DNA from: Choristoneura fumiferana
Taxonomy: Eukaryota; Arthropoda; Insecta; Lepidoptera; Tortricidae
Reading direction: 5' to 3'
NCBI RefSeq assembly: GCF_025370935.1
Contig: NC_133476.1
Location: forward strand, 20,147,405 to 20,211,404
Length of the DNA: 64,000 nt
Position 1 is the stretch's first letter. Every line of letters starts with the position of its first letter. Under the pieces are notes generated by a model, which saw nothing but the letters and a program-made list of their open reading frames with translations, made no database searches and had not been told where the DNA came from. A program made the translations under genes and the position numbers. Below are positions 59,000 through 64,000 of this stretch, in pieces.

Positions 59000-61900
59000 T
59001 GGGACGCCGCCTAGATCGCATACTTGTGGTCAGCCTATAAGATGAAGATAATGATGTGCCTTTGCGTACTCTACGATTCTCTAGCTGCATCTTTTTGATA
59101 TATTTTTAAAAATGTTTTCCTGCACCTACCCTGCATTTGTACGTCTCTTACAAAGCCAAGATATTTTAAATACTTGATATGTTTAAATTAGGTTTTAGTC
59201 GTAGATTTGTCATTACCTCGAATTGATTTAAGTTTAGTTTTTAATCGCATCGTCAGACGAAATGTCTGGAACCGCCCGGCCGCACCGCGCTACGCCATAG
59301 CGCGCTGAGCATTCGTATGCTAATCCGTACCTACTTTCAAACGAGGCGGGTAATCTCTATTAGCATAAGTCGAGTCAAGAGACCGCGGCAAAAATTGTTT
59401 TCTTTCACGATATTTCGGTTGAACATGCGCTGAATGGGAACCTACTTACTGTTGACTCAAAGGAAAAACAAGTTTAACAATTTGCATTATGCTAACGTTT
59501 AGTTTAGTAGAGAATAGACGGAGTATAACTAACTATGCATTTACCTATTACAGGCGGAATATTCCTTCAATGGCGCATTTATTTACGTTAATCAAGACAG
59601 CATGCCGTGTTCGAAAAATGTAGGGATATGCAGTTATATCGACATAAATTAGGTAGGTACCTACCTATTGCGACTCACCTAGGTAAGGATCCAAGTAAGT
59701 CTAGCTTGATGACGATGATTCTGCCTACTTTATTTTGTAGGTATCTTAGTAGAAGACTAGACTAGGTTTTTAATAGGTACTGCATTAATTTTATGCATAT
59801 TCAATGAACATGCTGTGGAGGCAGCTCCTGTGAGCTACTGTATGCCGTTGCCATCAAGCAATAAATGTAAACGTGATTCACCTAAGTTAATAATAACATA
59901 GTAAAATCAGATTGTATATCGCAAGACATACTCAAAACTCTATAAGTACCTAGCTGTTTACACATTTATGTATCTACTTTAGAGGTAATTATGTTCTTAG
60001 CTGTGTGAACAAACTTATCCTTAATTATTGTGCAGCAATTATTGTAATGGTCCCATAACGATCGTTTTTCGGCAACCTTGAGCGCCCGCGCAAGAGCCGA
60101 GTGGGCAGCTCCTATTGTCGACTGAGTCATCTTGGACTGGCCACAATTGCTCGACTAGTTTTTTTTACAATTATATTGTCAATTATACGTTGTTTTTATA
60201 ATCATGGTGTTCTAGGACACGGCGGGATATTAATGTTGTACAAATGGAAATCGAGGTCATGGGAATATGCATTTTTTGCATGAGATTATTGAATAAAAAA
60301 TTAAAAACTATATAGATATTATATGCGTGGGTTGGTGTTGATACTTTTAATTATTTATGAATCTACAAATAAATGTGTATATTTTACAAATTATTAAATC
60401 TTTCATTTTCGAATCCTGTTCAGTTTACAATAATTAATTGGTAAAAAAAACGATATGCAAATGTTAATAAAACAAGTCATAATAACCAATAGAATTTAAT
60501 ATGTTAAACGTTACAATTTTTTATAAATTCCGTATGGATATAATTTTTATTATATAATATACACCTGCTTTTTGCAAATTAAATAAAAATATAAATGTGC
60601 AGTACCTACTGGTGAAATGTGGCTTAGGAAAGTGGTCCGATTACAATCTAGTATGAAAAAAAAAGTCTAAAAGAAGTTTGCTAAACATTCAGAGCCTCTA
60701 CAAAATGATCAGTACTTTGATACAAATCATACAAATACAAAAAAAGTATCGGCTCATCGTCCCACAAAGTCAATGGGTGAGTAAGCTATGAATGGTATCA
60801 TTTTGTATAAAGACTGAAACATTTTGTATGAAACTGTGAGTGTTAAGTAAAGGGACCCTGGTGTCAAGCGTGTATTAGTCTACTCCAGCGTGAATTTGCT
60901 AAAAGCTGTGACGGGGTAACACTCTTTCCCGGCCCGGATAATACCGACATGGAAATACCGACCGTTTTTCGTGTACACGCTCATAGAAACTGACATGAGC
61001 TTCTATGGGCGTGTACACAAAAACAAGACCGGTATTTCCATGTCGGTATTATCCGGGCCGGAAAAGAGTGTCACCCCTGTGACGTAGTCGACCAAGAAAC
61101 TGTTTTACCACCACAAGTGACCTTAACGCACCTCACAGATTCATTTACTCATCCGTCATAGAACGTCAAGATTTATTTTAGATTACAAGCCAATGTGATA
61201 TAATGATGTTCAAGAGGCTAACACCAAAATAATTATATAAAAACATCTTTATTTTTTATCTTTGTCATAAGATTGACCCATTTCTCTAGCCTCAAAATCG
61301 GGCCATAAAATCCAAAAAGGACAAAGTACCCTCTACAGCGATAAACTGCTAATGCCGTTTATATTGGGATAATTACTAGTTCTCAAGGATTATGATATAA
61401 ATGAAGCCTTATGAAATTGACGTAGAATGCGAATTTCTGAATTGTTAAACTAGTTTCTTGGTCGAGACTCCGGTGGGCAGCAAAATATTGCATAGCTCTT
61501 ACTGTAGAAATATTATGCTGCTGGCTTTCTAGTCAAGTGCATTTACTTTCTTCTATCATAGTCATTCATAGTACACGGCATGAAGGTTGACTACGCAAAC
61601 TGCAATCGTTTGTCTTTTTGGGGGGTGAAGGAACTCACCGGTTCCTTAACTTTTTAATAAAGTTGTTCAGACTTGCTTCCATTGTTGTAATAAGGTAATA
61701 ACAGTGGATTAATTGGCATCTAATGACGTTTCAACTGAACTGTTAAACCGTTCGAATATTAGCCCAGCATACAGATATCACTTTTGCTTACCGTTCAATG
61801 CCGTGTACTGTACAATGAAGTTTAAAAGAAAAAGTATACATAATTAGAGGTTATAAGTGTACCAGAGAAATTATAAAAAGCAGAGACCTCTATTGAGGCT

Positions 61901-63798
61901 CAGGTTTTTTCTTGTGGTTTCTATTACCCTAAGTCTTTTACATAAACATTGGCACATCACAAATACTCGTTATATATAAATAATTAATACTTATTACATT
62001 CCGTACGAAAGCTAATATATAAATTTCACATCGTATCTATCATACGTACAATTAAATTCTATAACATGGATATGAAACTGTCATATAAAAAATCTACACA
62101 ACTGATAGTAAATATTATGTTGAACTTAGGTATCTAGATTCTATCTAACAAATGTATGAATATAGTTCAACATTTTAGGCACGATTGTATAAAATTCAAT
62201 ATGCGCTGAGTGCAGAAGCACTGCACATACGTACACTCAGCAACAAATATATCTTAAAAGACGTAAGTTCATATAGACGTCTAGCGTCAAGACTGTAAGG
62301 GATGTGCAGTTTTTTGAAGTGTCTCCGTGTAGGTATATATCTGTTGCTGACTGTACAGGCCAACTCAGGAATACGCGAGCGCCACGAAACACGACCTACT
62401 CCTAATTTGCGCTTAAAGGGCCACAGGAATGAAATATTACTTCTACAGGATTATCCACACTAATGTTAATATGTTTGAGACGAAACTGAGTTTATCTGTC
62501 CACTCAGTTTGGCTACTAAGCTAAACTAGCTAACCTTCTTGCAGCGTGAAAAAATAACTCTTTACCTAATCATTAGCGTGTACACTGATTATATGCTTCT
62601 GAACGATTGGTATATATATATTAGTGAAGGGATGATGACACGACAGTGTGTCATTAACAAAATAGTTACATACTGTAACTACAGTCGAACATAGAACTTC
62701 CTTTCTTTCCTTTTTTGAAGTCGGTTTAAAATCTAGGTAATAATTTCACTCCTGGTGTCCCCGGTGAGTGAACGAACACGTGTTACTCGTCGGCAATTAT
62801 ACTGACATTCTTTAATGCCTAATAACCGAATTTTTCTCTCAAACTAATGAGTAAGATTTACACCGAAAAACTTTCGTACTCAAAGAGAAAAAACTTTTGT
62901 TACGGCGTTTATAGTTAATTTTTAAAATTGGTGGCGAATGACACGAGTTGCTACGATTTACATTTATAAATAGGTTTGTACAAAGCGATTCTATTCACCT
63001 CCCCTAGTGCGATACATTCAATAAGCGTATATAATTCACAAAGCGAAATCTTCCGAGTTAGCCTCATACTAAAGCACCAATACATCAGGATATAGAAACA
63101 CTGGAAAAAGTAGGATCGTAGAATATGAGCAAAATTAACCTTAATTCATATGGCATAGAATTTATATTTGAACTGGCAGACTCAATTCCCTAAATTCGTG
63201 TCATAAAAATCAATGAATAAAATATAAATATTATTGTAAACGTACAAAAAGATATCCCTAAAATTACAATTAAATACACGACAAATAATCCAAAAATACA
63301 ATCAAATAAAAATATACACGTTGATTTTATGTAAATGCGTTATTGATACTATAAATTGAAATATAATCTCCAACGGGAAATAACAACTTACGAAGAATAT
63401 TGTAGATCTAACCTATGATCAAAACCAAAAACTCGATTGTGAGCATCAACACAACCTCGAACAGTTCATTTCAATCGACTACCAGTACAGAATATACTAA
63501 AGAAATTACACTAAAAAGAACACATCAAATGGAATGACGCGGATACAAGAAGGCAGTTACGGCTAAGAAAGAGTTCGCATAGAAATGTTCACCGAACTCC
63601 AGATTCGACTAACACCGGGAACCATAGCTAATGCTTGTGATTTAAATTTTATTTAAAGTTTAGGATTATTGAATCGAAATTACTTACTAATAAAGTTTAA
63701 ATATAGTTTTATTTGACCATTAGGTCAAATATTTGATATTTCAACGCTCGAAAATACCATTCAAAATTGGTAAAAAAATTGTGCTCAATTTGAAATAA
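59000..63798. other. Intergenic region right of DNAL4
   Basis: AT-rich, many stops in all frames. Apart from the foldback at 60907-61084 I recognise no gene or repeat family. A fragment 'tttttgaagtcggtttaaaa' near 62713 resembles one near 3396. Confidence 0.4.
60907..61084. mobile_element. 178-bp foldback element
   Basis: Terminal arms 'gtgacggggtaacactcttt' / inverse, then 'cccggataataccgacatgg' + 'aaataccg' / inverse, and 'gtgtacacgc' / inverse toward the centre. Very little loop. Confidence 0.85.
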
Positions 63799-64000
63799 GA
63801 GTCCTTTACAAAACAGCTGCAAGCAAGTTGTGTTACTTTGGACATGTGATGAGAAACGCCAAGTACAGAGCTCTCCAGCTTATTATCCAGGGGAAGATTG
63901 CCGGAAAGAGAAGCGTGAGCAGGAGAAGACACTCGTGGCTGATGAATTTACGAGACTGGTTCAACTGCAGTACCACGTCCTTGTTAAGAGTAGCAGCCTT
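63799..64000 (+). pseudogene. LINE 3' end fragment (runs off the right edge)
   Basis: The plus strand reads KLCYFGHVMRNAKYRALQLI, then GKIAGKRSVSRRRHSWLMNL and RDWFNCSTTSLLRVAA. This is the 'YFGHVMR ... GKRxxGRxxxSWxxNLRxW' tail downstream of the RT in RTE/CR1-like non-LTR elements. Only the last part is present; upstream sequence is not coding, so it is 5'-truncated. Confidence 0.75.

Noticed and set aside
1..64000. An undescribed multi-gene system, biosynthetic cluster or viral insertion.
   Set aside because: All well-supported host genes belong to known, functionally unrelated families, and the remaining coding capacity is LTR or LINE retrotransposon. No envelope-like ORF is seen in either LTR element.

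Overview
The window reads as nuclear DNA from a moth or butterfly (Lepidoptera). It has short, GC-rich exons with GT-AG introns in AT-rich surroundings. The genes have clear animal orthologues. The repeats are of kinds I know from lepidopteran genomes: tRNA-headed SINEs with a (GAT)n tail, small Helitron-like elements ending in a 'gcgggcaaaagctag' motif, and many foldback MITEs. I cannot name the species. Family names come from recognising conserved motifs by eye, not from a search.

Six protein genes are well supported. From the left they are: POLH (DNA polymerase eta, minus, first three exons only, 83-1229); FIGNL1 (minus, complete, ten coding exons, 1684-14757); a Josephin-type deubiquitinase of the JOSD1/2 group (plus, four exons, 15358-16678); an apolipoprotein-D-like lipocalin (minus, four exons, 22198-37484, with a 12.1 kb first intron); CIAO3/NARFL (minus, nine exons, 40917-52083, with an apparent one-base deletion in exon 6); and DNAL4-like dynein light chain (plus, two exons, 52917-58716). 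A 77-codon ORF (52284-52517) with one membrane segment diverges from CIAO3. A complete U6 snRNA gene with TATA and proximal-element signals lies at 2117-2224, inside the last intron of FIGNL1. POLH and FIGNL1 both act in DNA damage tolerance or repair, but nothing in the sequence shows that their proximity is functional.

Two Ty3/gypsy-type LTR retrotransposons are present. Element A (3974-9042, plus) sits in FIGNL1 intron 7. It has 382-bp near-identical LTRs, a TAGA target duplication and a tandem repeat in its 3' region. Element B (25660-33916, minus) sits in lipocalin intron 1. It has 1.2-kb nearly identical LTRs, a lysine-tRNA-type primer site and a clean polypurine tract. Both carry single-base frameshifts. 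The rest of the non-coding DNA is dense in MITEs. These include a PIF/Harbinger-like family (four copies, one with a TTA duplication), hAT-like elements with 8-bp duplications (three loci), and at least eight further foldback families, several nested. There are also SINEs, two LINE 3' fragments, a minisatellite whose units carry the insect telomere pentamer TTAGG, and a Helitron-like block with a 95-143 bp tandem array.

I found no multi-gene system, CRISPR array or biosynthetic cluster. The most useful leads are the one-base deletions (biological decay versus assembly error), the unusual LTR/gag overlap of element A, the TTAGG minisatellite, the U6 promoter motif that recurs at 47.7 kb, and the three foldback elements stacked just behind the first splice donor of DNAL4.
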